DNA of 64,000 bases from Syngnathus acus (taxonomy: Eukaryota > Chordata > Actinopteri > Syngnathiformes > Syngnathidae): assembly GCF_901709675.1 (NCBI RefSeq), contig NC_051103.1, positions 2,403,501 through 2,467,500 on the forward strand, in the 5' to 3' direction. The notes under the pieces are model-generated. The model worked only from the letters and a program-made list of their open reading frames with translations. It was not told the DNA's origin and did not search any database. Positions 35,201 through 48,100 of this stretch are shown here, piece after piece; the stretch's first letter is position 1; every line of letters starts with the position of its first letter. The translations under genes and the position numbers were made by a program.

Positions 35201-38200
35201 ATGCTACTCGTGAATCAATTGGCCGCCGCAATTTGAGCGCCGGCGCTGGCTTTAAAGTTTAACGACACGCTTTACGAGGCGCACTCCAACGTCGGCCGGC
35301 GCCTCCCGACCGGCCCGCTCGTCATTCTAATTGCTGCTGCCATTGCTGACGGACAACATCCACCTCCTCGTGGTCGTTTCAACAGAGGGGCCGGGCAGAG
35401 GTCGCGCAAGACCTTTTGGGAACATTCTTGTCTTGAGCCGATTTGCGTTTGGCTCGCCTCAAACCAAAATAGCAGACCGTCTCGGCCCTTTTGGAGAGTG
35501 GTTTTTTTTTTTGCGGGTAGCCTGGTAACGTCTCACAAAGTCCACGTTGCTTGGGGCGCTCTCTTCCACAATGGAGTTCACGGCACGCATGTAAACATGA
35601 GCCAAAAGACAGGAAACACCTTTGCGCGGGTGTTTCTCCGCTCGGGCCGAACAATGACTGACCCGCTCGTAGCCGCAAAACAGAAGGGCCCGACGTGCAG
35701 CAAGGTGACACCATAATAAATATTGTATTCCGTCAGCCCGCCGTGCTGTCAGTCCGCTAGCATCAAACATCTCCTGCAGCAAAGGATTCCTTTCAAGTGT
35801 ACGCTAAATGATTCATGTCGCCGGCCGCATTGTTAAAAAGGCCACTTAGGGGGGCAGCGCTTGGCTTGTCTGAAAGCATACTGCGCTTGTTCACAAATAC
35901 AAGGGAGGGGGGGGGGGGCGCTGACGGGACAAAAGACTCAAATTTGGACATAAAGAAGCAAGCTAAGTTTGCTCACTTTGTCTTCAAGAAATTGTCTCAG
36001 CTACTCTCGGTCGGAACAAGACGCAAAACAATTCCGTAGCGACATGTGAATATAGCGTCGGAGCTTTTGATTTCTAACTTCTTAAAGGCTCAATGCGGAG
36101 TCCAAACACATTTCCTGCCTTTGCAAAGCACAAGCGAGCGCAATTGGAAACGATGCGGTGTCACAAAGGCGAGCAAGCTGCTTTGTCTGCGCCAAGCTCA
36201 CATGAATCCAAAACATTTGCGTGTTGACAACATGATGGATGACGCGCGGTTAAGTGGTTCGCCTGTCGCGCAGGCTCGCAAAAGCACAAATACAAATGGG
36301 TGAGTTCTCACGTGGCGTCAAGCGCTGATGTGCTACTAATTAGAAAATGAGACCGCGTCAAAAGCGTGCCTGGTGTGCGCCGATGTGCAAATGCTCTGCA
36401 ATCGTTCATATTAATGAGCCTCAACGCCTTTCAGGTCTTCAAGTTGTCTCGACCGATAAAACGACCAGACTGTATCACTCATTTTGGGTTATGTTTTCAG
36501 TCCAATTAAAAATACATATGTGGGGAGGGGGGGGGGGTCTATTTTGCAAATAGCGTGTTATTAGCGTGACGCTCGCTCATTGTTTTCGTGCCTTTTGGTG
36601 GCCTTCAGTTGTCAAGGAGTGAGCTGAGTAGTTTCATTTGGACAGAAGTAGAGATTTGTTGCCATCTTGTGGCATTTACAAGCAATTGCAAATCTTTTGC
36701 CCTATTTTTGTAAAGGACCAAAATAGACATACATGAGGTGAATAGTGGAAAAAGATGGTGAAATGTAAATCGGCCGGGGTTCACCATATGTTTGGAAAAC
36801 GCAATAATAATCTGATCCGGAAGGTAAAAAATGATTCAGTGGTTTGTGCGACGGAGGATCCACGCCGTGGCAGCCTGAGCGATGCGGCTCACTTGGGCTC
36901 CAGAACAAAGAAAAGGACCCCGGTGCCGGACAAATTTGTCAACGTCCTCAAGCCTTCAGGTGGCAGCCTGCCCGGACCGAACCGGACCGGCCTGACCCCG
37001 ACCCCGACCCCCTCTCTCAAGATAAATACCTCTGTCAACATTCACCTTCAGTCCCTGGACGGGTGCAAATTCAACTTGTCATCCATCATCCTTCTCTGTC
37101 ATTTTCCTCCCCCTTCAGTAATGACTTTCGGACCTTGGCTCTTTTTTTTCCATTTGCTGTAAGCCATGCTAATTCATTTTCACCTTTCTGACTGTAAGGT
37201 GTCTTGATTTTGCTCGTAACGTTATTAGCGGGATTTGCACGGGGGGGGCGTCTTATTAATTGTTGTTTTGGTGTCAGAGGCGCCGTGTGCACCCGCTGAT
37301 TTAATCATCTAAATTCACCGCCGTGGGAGCTAGCCTGAGCGGCGCGACGTGGCCGCCATTGCCGACGTAACGCCCATTAGCCAAACCGGGATGTTCATCG
37401 CATTAGCATCGCACTTTTGCTTGTCACGTCTTGAAGGATGGCTTTGAATTTGAAGTTAGCAGGTTTATGTTCATTTTCATTTTAGACTACAGCTTGATTA
37501 TAATTAACAATTATTCAAAACTTATCTTATATAAAAAATTTATAAAAACGTTTTACACAATAAATGGCCACATGAGACCAATTTATTTTGCGTGGGGGGG
37601 GGGCAAATGAATGCAACAAATATTTTGCTTGGTGATCCAGATTGAAAGGACTCCATGTCAGAGACATTGATAAGCAGCGAGCTAGCGTGTCCTGACTAAC
37701 GACTCGGGGGGCCTGGTCCCTCACAGGTACCATCTTGTTTGCCTCTGTCCCTCAGGACCTCGGCCCCCCAGAGACCTGAAGAGGCTTCTTTCTCCTCACC
37801 TGGCCGCCCGCTCGCGACTCCTCTAATGACGAGCGCGTCTGCTCGGCCGGCCGGCCTGCCCTGCGTTGCAATTAAGTCGCGCGTGCGTTGAAGGCAAAAC
37901 ACAATGTTGGTCCCAGTGGGGCCCAAAGCTGCAAACTAGGCCTGATTAAGGTGGCGTCAGTTGATGACCTGAGGGCCAGCGACGGACTTGATGCTCACCT
38001 GTAGTGAGCCAAGTTTTTTGGAGTGGTGCGGCAGCGGCACGTTTGGATCATTTCGACGCGAAGCGAGGCGACAAAGACGGACGGATCCATAGACGAGCCA
38101 CGCCGACAACGGGCCAAACACTCGGAGCTCGTGGGGCCGGCCGCCCGTTAGTTTGCACGCACTTCATGTCGGATGTCCTCAACCGCGGGGCGCCCGGGCC

Positions 38201-41200
38201 GACCCGCCGGCCGCGTCATGTGCCAAAACACGTTTGTGTCACTTGTCAGTCTGGATGGCGCGGCGCGTCACTCTGGACATCTGCGCTACTGTATGTGACA
38301 AGGAGGAAGCTCCCGAGGCCGGCAGGGCGGCCGGCTGGCCACCGCGACGCCTTCCCCAAATATACATGCAATCATTTTGTATCTCAACTCAATCTTCCCC
38401 ATCGTAATAAATGAAAATGCCGCTAATGTACCAATATTGCTTTCGAAGGTACTTTTGAGTCCTTTCTTTTGACTGCCACTTGCCACAGTCCGCCTTTTGT
38501 TCAAATGCAAGTAAAAAGCTCTGGTGCGCTTTGCAAACATGACTACAAGGGAAGGCGTGCTGTGAAGCGGGATGAATAATGGAGTGCTTCCCAGAGAAGG
38601 CGGCACTCTTGGTGGCAGGAGGTTAATATTCTCACATGTCATTAGGTGGCCGGGCCCGACTGACGGCTCATTGAATCGGGCAGCAAATGATTTCCTCATG
38701 CCGCGGAGGACGGAGAGCTTCAAAGTGAAGCGAGAGGGGGGGGCGAGGTCAAGACAAGCACTCCGCTTTGATTAATGAGCGTAGCTCGGCAGAGGTTGCC
38801 GGTAGGTAAGAATGTGACGCCGAATTGGATGTGAAAGCGGGGCGGCGACTTTAAGCTGGATTTGACCCGGCTACAGAATTCAGTCCCACGCGGCGCGCAC
38901 CGTCACCGTCGGGCTGACTTGATGGCTTGTGACGGCCAAACTCACGCACCCTCTGGCTCGTGTAGTCATGGCTTTTCACTTGTTGCCTGACAGCTTTAGC
39001 AAATAGTCGCACGAGCACTTAGCCATACTGGACAGAAGTGTCCATCTAACCTCCAAAAATTAAAACACTCGTGATTGGAATTTGTTTCCAGATCACAAAT
39101 ATCAACTTTTGAAAAACATGGAGGTTTGGATTACAAACCGGATAGGAATAAAAATACTTTATTTACACAGCCCATATCAGAAAAAGTAGAACTAAACTGT
39201 CCACAAGTTTCATTGTCCAAGTTCTTCTCCCCTCACCGAGTCCTTTGAGGACCTTCCGGCAGTAATAAGTTTCACTCCGTTTGTAAACAACAAAAGTCCT
39301 AATCTCCTTGATCTCCGACTGTGAACAAACGGCGAGGAATGTGATGTGAGCGACGTGCCTCCTGGTCGGCCGGCCGGCCGGCCAGCCGGCGCTAAACACC
39401 AGCGAGGACAATGTGTCGCTCACACACTACAACAACAAAGGAAAAACGCAGACAAGGCAGCTGGAAAAACCTTTTAATTAGCACTAATTAGCTTAGCGGA
39501 AAACGGTCGGCGAACTAGAAGGGATTTGTCAGCGCGTGAGAGATCAGAAAGATGGGAGGTGCTCACGTTTCTTTTTTTTTGTGCTGAGTCAAAAACTAAT
39601 AAGGAGGCCGATAATGGGACCCGTGAGGGTAACGGCCCAGGTGGCGGCACGTAATCCTCGCTCGGGGCTTCAACTTTGTCCTGTTTGTCACCCTTCGGCA
39701 GTGTCTTTCTTCAAGAATATCACAATCGTTTTCAAACAAGAAATAAAACGACGTAGCAATTCCGAAAGCGGCCAAGGAATGTCTAATTGCTGGTGACATT
39801 TTCCCTTCAAAGTGCCTTTAAAGTTACCATTAGCCCCCCCGCCCGCTTCCGTTGCGAGCGAGGCGGTCTTTCTTGTGCAATGGAGCCAGCGGGCCGTGAA
39901 GATTGTCACTTCAAAGCTGCACCGGGAATACGTCGCCCGTGTCAAACTGGGATTAAGCCTTTTTTCTTGCGCTACTTCCGAATTGGGCCCATTTTGGTGA
40001 TCAGCGCCGACAAAGCCCACCGTGTGACTTGAAGTCTCATTCACTATTGTAAATAGGCAAGGGGGGAGAAAAACAAGCCCACCCGAGTGTCATCTGGGCT
40101 CGACCTCCTGCGAGGAACCGGGCATATTGCATCATCTTACTCATTTTGCAAAATCATGACGTTGGATTTCAAAATTTTTCACGCCCCCCACGCCTGCTCG
40201 GCCATTTCTCACAATAAGGCACATGTTAGCGGCGGAGAGAACTTGCTTAAAATTCAATCCACTTTGGTGTCATTATCATTCATCAAGATAACGAATGACT
40301 CCTTCATAGTATGGTAATTATCGTTTGATAAATCATCAGCAGAAAATTAACTGGACGTCAAAACATTCAGGGGGCGAGGAAGGGGTGATGAATGGAGGAT
40401 GATTGCGGTGATAAATTGCGTTAATCTGGCCGCTGTGAATCCAGCGAAACGGCTAAACAGCTCAAGATGGATGGGGCGCGCCAAAAGCTGCAAGGTCACA
40501 GCGCCGGCCGGCCGGCCGTCGCCCCAATAAAAGAAAACCATGAAAGTATGCGGCCAACTCCAACAGAGGCCAATTTAACTAACGTTGATTTTGACTTATT
40601 AAATTCAAAGGATGAATCCATAACGAAACCTTGTTCTCCAGGAAAAACTAACATTGTGACGACCAGCTGGGCTCCCTCTAGTGGTATGTGAAAGAATCAC
40701 ATGCAACATTTGACTGGGTAACTTTTGCCATATTTAAGAGCAAAATGAATGTTCAATATGAGCATACGGGCAACTGCACACTCCTTGGTCAGTGAAGAAA
40801 ATGTAAATAATCTCCGGCTACACAAAGTATTGGCTAAGTGACAAATATTCCTTTAATGTGGTCTGCAATGGGTGAATGCTCTTACGGTGAAACCATCAGC
40901 AATTACCTCCCTGTCAAAGCTGCAGGTGACAGATTCTCCCCCACCACCACCACCACCACAGCCCGAGCGAGCGCTATCATCAAGCCAACATGAGCTTCAT
41001 GTGACGGCAACTAAATCAACAGCCCTGACAGACAAATGGGCTGCCTTGGAAAAGCTTGGCCCATCAGGCCCTCCTGGGAGGAAAGAACCAGCTGAGGAGA
41101 TAAAATAGCACAGATTTTGTATGTACGCTCTGTTTCCAGAATATGAGAATTATGAATGCGGCGCACCCCTTTCATCTTCTGCCAAGTTGCAGTCATCGTT

Positions 41201-44200
41201 TTTACCTTGGGCTAGCTTTGCCCTTACCGGCCGTGCAAAAACAGGAAGTGCAGAGGAAGTGCGTGCGTGTGAAGCGGACAGTCATCCCTCACGCACGAGC
41301 TCGATGTGTCAGTGGTGTTTCAAAAAGGTGCACTTGCATGCGAAGGGACGCCGACATTCGAGCGTAATTGCCCCGCTCGCGGCCGGGCCGACGCTTAATA
41401 AGCCGAGTTGTTGTTAGCGCCGTGCGAGTTTGGAGTGGAGATGCGAGAAAGTGTAGCTCCAAAGCGGCGCGCATACCTTCGGCCACACGCCACTTTTCAC
41501 ACCCAGGCCACACGGCAGCATTCGACTCCTTCACAGTGGCGTGACACAGCTGCTAAACACTTGCCGCCACTCTTTCACCTTTTGGCCTGTTGAACTTTGG
41601 CCCCCACAACAGTCAATTCCGAATATTGAACTGTACGTTCGGGATCAAGCCCAAATTTTGGAGTTACAAGCACCAAATCAACTTGACTCAAAAAGTGGCC
41701 GTGACTTGAGGCCATCGCGATCCGCAACTGGAGGACATCTCGCCGGGATCCGAAAGCCTCATCAATAACTTGCTTGGTAGACGTTTATCAATACAGTTTG
41801 AAACGCTGCGGCGCTACCCCTCGTTTGTCACGATTATTGCTGAATTTTGAAGCTGTCGCGAGCGCGAGCGGCGGGAGATCGATGAGCGTGCGCCGACGCC
41901 TTTGGCTAACGGCTCGCTCGCGCCGGCAAAATTGCCTCTCCATCTATTAGCTGTCCGTTGAGCCTCGACGTCGGTGTTAGCGTTGAGCTCGACTATCATT
42001 TTGTGCCTCCGCCTTGTTGATTAGACCTGACAAGGGCACGGGGCTAGCGCCGAATTCCACACAGATTGCTAATAAATACAGTTATGAAAGAAGATTTACA
42101 CGGCAGGAAAGCGCAAGTGTCTTGCCGTAAAAAGGCAACAATGGCGATCGCTGCAAAAGAGCTTGAAAGTTAAAGCTGATGGATGGCTTGTCAAAAAAAT
42201 AATTGCGGCGCCCAGAAAGTGGCTCTAGGGGGGGCGGGGGGGGGGGCTTGCAGCATCGAGAGCGTGATGGGAAGTGACAGTGGTCTGTCAAGACGCAATG
42301 GCTGCCCACAGTCGTGTGAGGGGCCGGCAGAGAAGGCAGCACAGCGGGAAAGCGCCGTTAATACCTTGACAAGAAAAGGAATCCGGCTGTCACACCTGCT
42401 CGGCCGCTCCGGGCCGGGTCGGACGCAATACGGCGGCGACGGAATACGGCGCGCCGGGGTCGGCCGGCGGGTACAAATCAGCCACGGCAACGGTGCTTCC
42501 TTTGCTTGTGACAATTCATTAATCACTCTGACAGGTCCGACCTTATTACACGGGATGGTTGACACTTGAGCAATTGGATTGTCAACGGTATCCTATTAGA
42601 AATGCAATTCAAATTGAATCCGGGCCCTCTTGTTGTAATTCCCACAAAGCCTGTTATCTTTTTTTTTCGGGCGACCTTGAGAACCAAGCGCGCCTTTCCC
42701 GAGATACGCGCTCGGAGTAAACATACATACAGCTTCCTCCAGGAGCTAAGTTTAGCCCGGGTCGTTAACGGAAGTGACTTTTACAAAACTCAAATTAACA
42801 AACGATTTGACTCCGATTGTCCAGATGGACTTGTTTGTGAATTTACGGACACGGTAAGGCGGCTGAATGGTCAACATCGATACGCGTGGCGCCAGCTGAT
42901 CCACCCTGACTCGGCCCGTGTCGCGAGAATGACAGTTGGGCAAATGCGTCGCGATGCTCAACGCTCGCGGGTGACCGCTAGGAGTCCTAATTGCGAGCTC
43001 GGCGAGAAAATTAATGACCGAGAGGTGGGAGCGGCAGCTGGGTAACCGGCGGGGACGGCGCCACCTCACCGCCTGACATTTGCTCACTACCGGACCACCT
43101 GGTTGCCCTCTCCGACGCGTCCCGCTGACACACGAGTCAGCCAAGTAGCACGCTCGCTATCTTGATGACCTGCCGTTTAGAGCAAGCAGGTGCCCTGATG
43201 TGCGAACAAGATTAGCAAAAACATTTTAGCATGGTACATCATTGAGTGTCAATGTCAGAATGTCAATTCTGACTGGAATGAATATTTTATTGTGTATCTC
43301 TGAAGCTTTACGGAGCAGCAAGTGATCCATTTTTTTGCTCCCTCCCGTGTATTGAAGGGCAGGACAGTAGCAGCGAGCCAAGCTCAATGCACTTTATATC
43401 CGATCAACGGCACTTGATGATTTGCCGCCGTTTCCAAATGTCTTTTCTATGAAAGCAAACGGCCGCGGCTACTTGTGAATAAATCCAAGGTCTTCCTCGT
43501 TAAATGCGTCACTCTGGGATTTACATGCGCGGGCGGGCGGCCATTCCTTGGCTTGAGCCAGAGGTCACTCTGATTTATGAACGTCTCATCTGGCAGACGG
43601 CGGCTGACGTCAAGTCACTTTGGGTGCCGCGTGCGCACTAAACAGCTGCTACAGTGGCGCAACACGCTAGCGCCGTTAGCATTTTTTTATTTTCAACCCA
43701 ACGCGGGTCTCTTTTACGTCAGCCCAGGGTGGACGGTGGTGGCCACGGCCCTCTCGGTTCCCACCTCTGCACGCCCCTGCTCAATGGCTTGTCTTCCTTA
43801 TAGGAAACAAAGGCTGAGCAATTTTGCCGTGTTCCGGTCGTATGACACAAGTGGCGGGCAAGCATCTGAGTGCGCCTGCCAGCGTGTGCGCGTTTCACCT
43901 CCCGGCGGCTGTCAGTGTATTAATCACCGGTGATGTGCGCTGCGACGGGACGGCTGCAGGAAATAAAGACACGGCGGCGGTGGCAGGTGTGCCGCCCTGA
44001 TGTGACTCCATCAGACAAGAGGCTCGCTATTGACAGGGTGAGAAGGGGGTGGGGGGGTGATGGCTGCTCAGGCAGGCGGGGAGGCAGCCATCACTCCTCC
44101 TCCTCCTCCTCGTCTACGCTCAGTCACCTTGGCTCTGACGCAATGTCATCAAAGTGGACGCCATTATTCCCGCCCGCCGCCTCACAGGAGCATTACTTCA

Positions 44201-45098
44201 ACATGGAGGGAAGGGCTCAATGTTAAGCCCAAGGACATCATTTTAGCAGCGGTTTGAAAAAGAAACAAAAATCCAGACCAACGACGACCTTTGTCATTTA
44301 CTTCTGAAAGGACGGCAACTAAAGTGTATGATCTTAATCGGTAACTTTGGCCTGATTTGATTGACCAAAGTTTCAGATGAATGACAAATCCCCAGAGCGT
44401 CAACGCTGAGACTTGGCCTCCAGAACAGAGCAGGCGGCTTGTTTAAGAAACAATTAGCAGCATACACAAAGCGATCCGCAGCCGGTGCGAGTGCACCGAG
44501 TGCGGCAATGGCGGCGGCGGTGGCGAAGGGCCCCTTCAGCGTTGATTTATCGCGCTGTCACCTCCGCAAGGCAACATAATTAATAGGAGCGCCCACTTCT
44601 AATTCCGCCCACTTCCGCGGCCGGCGGATGGCTTTTGATTTATGACGGCCCGGGACTTTGCCTTCTATCACTTCATTTGCTCGTTATTTATGCTGATGAG
44701 CAATTTGGTGGGGTCGCCGTCGTCGTCTCGCTCGCGCCTAATCAAAGAGAATTAGGGTGAACTGCATTATTTAGACGCCGCTCGTTTATCTTGGCCTTCC
44801 ACCACATTTCAGTTTAGCGTGTTTGCAGCTATTCTCTCATCCTCTCCTTTTAAAAAAAACCATTCTGGGATAGAAACATATTTTCCTCCTTTTTTTTTAA
44901 CTTGATGGGCAGTCACTCAACTTTATGGTTTTATTTCTTTACGCCGTAAACATCTACAAGTGAAAAACAAATGCACACGCAGAACAATCAAGGCACGTTT
45001 CCAAGCGTCCGAAGCAGAAGAAGCAATTTCACTCTCCATAAAGCGCAACCCTTCACGGCTTCCCGAGCAAAAGGCAACAAACTCCCACAGAAGCCACG

Positions 45099-45122
45099 AC
45101 ACACACACACACACACACATAC
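45099..45122. repeat. (AC)n microsatellite
   Basis: A 24-nt run of AC dinucleotides in the desert, followed by shorter ACAC patches. Confidence 0.85.
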
Positions 45123-48100
45123 AGCCGCAAGGTACACACGCACATAAAATGGATTCTCCCGAGCCGAACAAGTGAATCATGGTCAGCGCGGCGGTAATGC
45201 ATCATAAACGGCCTTGCAGATTAATACGCGAAAGCCAAATAAATCAGGTGGCGTTGCGGCGGGGTTTGCTCGAAAAATTACACCCGTTGCAAGTGTTATG
45301 ATCCCGCAAATGCGATTGCCAAGGTTAAATTGTATATTACTGTTCAAACAAATGGAAGCGGCGGCCGGGCTTGGCAGAGCGACATTACTTAGCGTGCTTG
45401 CAGCCAAGACATTTTGAGAAAATAAAATAAAAAAAAAAAGGCTGGATTAAGATGCACTAAACAAATAAAAGTAGTATACAATAGTGATGCACGTTTAAGC
45501 ACAACATTAGTCATTTTCATGTTACGGCAAATTTTACCGACAGGGTTATTGCGTGTGGAAATATTCACATCAACGTTGCGCAAGCCGGCGTTTGACGTTA
45601 ACTTGACCTAACGTGTACCCGAAAATATACTTAAGTAGAGTTGTGAAGTATTTATGCTGGCTGCCGAGGGGTAATAAGATGCAGAGCTCACAAAGAGCGG
45701 TCAATACATCTGTCGATAGCCGGACGGCGGGCGGGCGGCCATCTATCAGGCGGCCGATCGATGGCGTTTTTCTAACAATGAATCCCGCCAAGTGATAGCT
45801 TTCAAATAAACGTGGGGAAGAGCAACCCGATCGTCCTCTGGGGAGAGATCCGACAAGTGGAAAAGCTCCATGCCTGTGCCCCGCCGTCTGAGGAGTTGCA
45901 GAACAACGGCGACGGCCTATTGGAGATTAGATCGTTGGACAACGCCGAGGTAGACGCGGAGCCTCACAAACAATGACTTGCTTAGTCGTTTTCCAGACTG
46001 GCTGTTGGTTTTAATTGTTTGGACGGAAATTGATCAATGCGTGGAGCATAAATATGATACATGTTGATCTTTTCCCCGAACAAAGTGTCGCCGTGCTCGA
46101 TAGTTGGACAGCCGGCGGAGTCGACGAGAGAGCGGCACGGCGTCAATGGCAGCTGCTGATTATATTGCGTGCTCTCATCAGTCCTGACGTGATTTGATAC
46201 CCCGGGCGACAGCCGCGAGACGTTCATTAATCACGGCGGCTCGCGGGAGCAGCGCCACTTAATCTGATGACGGCATCCGTCGTACGACTTTACGCAAATC
46301 AATCACTGGCAGCTAGCAACACTAGCGACATCCTTGATTAAGAGCTGCAGAGTGACAAACTTTTCCTCAGGCGGCTCGGTTCAAGGCGAGGACGGGAATC
46401 GTTAGCCATCGACTTAGTTCTGTCATTTAATGGCCATCCGGCTAGTTTAGTTAACCACTCGCCGGTCCGTGTAGCTCTTCGCTTCCCTGCAATTATCATC
46501 AAAGAACATCTGTTTGTTGTTCCTCCGCCGCAAGTGGCCCAGCCTCACCTTGACCCACACTCCCAATTGTGCGCCGTGTTATGAGTGAAAATAAACACAA
46601 CCAGGCTAGGCTCGGCCTTTGTGAGAACAGGGCGTTCTCAGGATACGGGCCCGCTTCCTTTGATGGGTACCACAGAAGAAGAAAATGAAGAAGAAGGGAG
46701 TGCGGGCTCTGCAAATATAATGTAGACGACCTGAGAGTCCACGCCTGTCGGCTGAATGCTGAGGGATGATCTTCTGACTTATTTGCGACAGTGTCAGCAC
46801 CGCACTTGAGTCACTTCTCGCCCGTTAGCTAGCTCAATTAACAAAGACACGCGAGAGATGGCGCCGGCCCGAAACGGGGACATCCAAAGGTCAGCGTGAC
46901 GACGTCGCCTTGCCAAAACACGTTTGATGTAACTATGTGGGTCATTCCACCATTGGTGGGCATTTTATAAACATCAAGTTTCAAATCATCCATACACCAA
47001 ATATGTAGCTAGTCAGTTAGCTTGTTGCTATTTAGCTTGTTGCCATCTGCTTATTTTATTAGTATCCTATGTGGTTAGTTTGCACTAGTATAAGATGAGA
47101 TGAATATGTCAGCATCAATCGTGCTGCGCTCGAACCCGGGTGGTGGGCGGGACCTTGAGAACGCCTCGCTTACTTATCTCGCTGTGAGGATTCCGATATT
47201 AAAAAGCAAAGCGGGATAAAGTTACGAGAGGGAGGTTCTCATTTGCTGGAATGTCACCATCAATCTGGAGGGGATTGTCACGTGCCCTTGAGCAAAGATG
47301 ACACACACACCCTGCCTTTCATTTATCATGTGGCGCCAATCAGAGTGAAAAAGGGCTCCTGATTAGTTGTGCTGTGCAAAGAATACATTTTTTTTTTAAA
47401 AACTACAATCGATTGCTGCAATAGAGCAAATATGAAGTCATAAGAAGCGATTGAAGTATCCTGTCCTGCTGCATCAGCGTCGAGGCACTTGTTACGTCGC
47501 TCGTAACGAAATATGATTCGATGAAATATGATAGCGTCAAAGCGACACACAGGTCTTTAATGTAGAACAGCTGTAGCCGAACTCCATGCTCACCAAATAA
47601 TACATCACGCCTAATTGATTTTCTGTCAGTTGCCGGGAAAATAAAATACCTTTTTTTTTTTTTTAAATTATGCACGACGACCAGGAAGTAGCTTGAGGCT
47701 GTGCTAATGTCGGCCTGTCCTCATAATGACCACAGCCGCGAGTTAAACAGTGAAAAGTGAACCCCTAAAAAAAGTAATCGCCTCGGTGCAGAATTTATTT
47801 GGAAAGAAAAAAAAAACACGCCATGACACAAAGCAGTGGCCTAGTAAAACAAAAGTACACACGAGAAAAAAAAGCCGCACATTAAGAAATTACACACACG
47901 AGTGCTCAGCTGCCGGGCGGATTAATGAGCATGAGCAAGCGTTTCCCAAAGTCAAGCTAAGCCGCAGCCAAAGACGGAGAGGGGTCAGCGGCGGGCCAGC
48001 CTCTTAAATCAGAGCAAAAGGCCGACCCCGTTGTCAGGCCGCCACTCGTGGGAGGAAGCGCCGGCAAAACAATGACCACGGCCGAGGGAGGGAGGGAGCC

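Noticed and set aside
42566-43045. 159-aa plus-strand frame in the desert
   Set aside because: No domain, no signal, no splice context; conceptual translation looks random.
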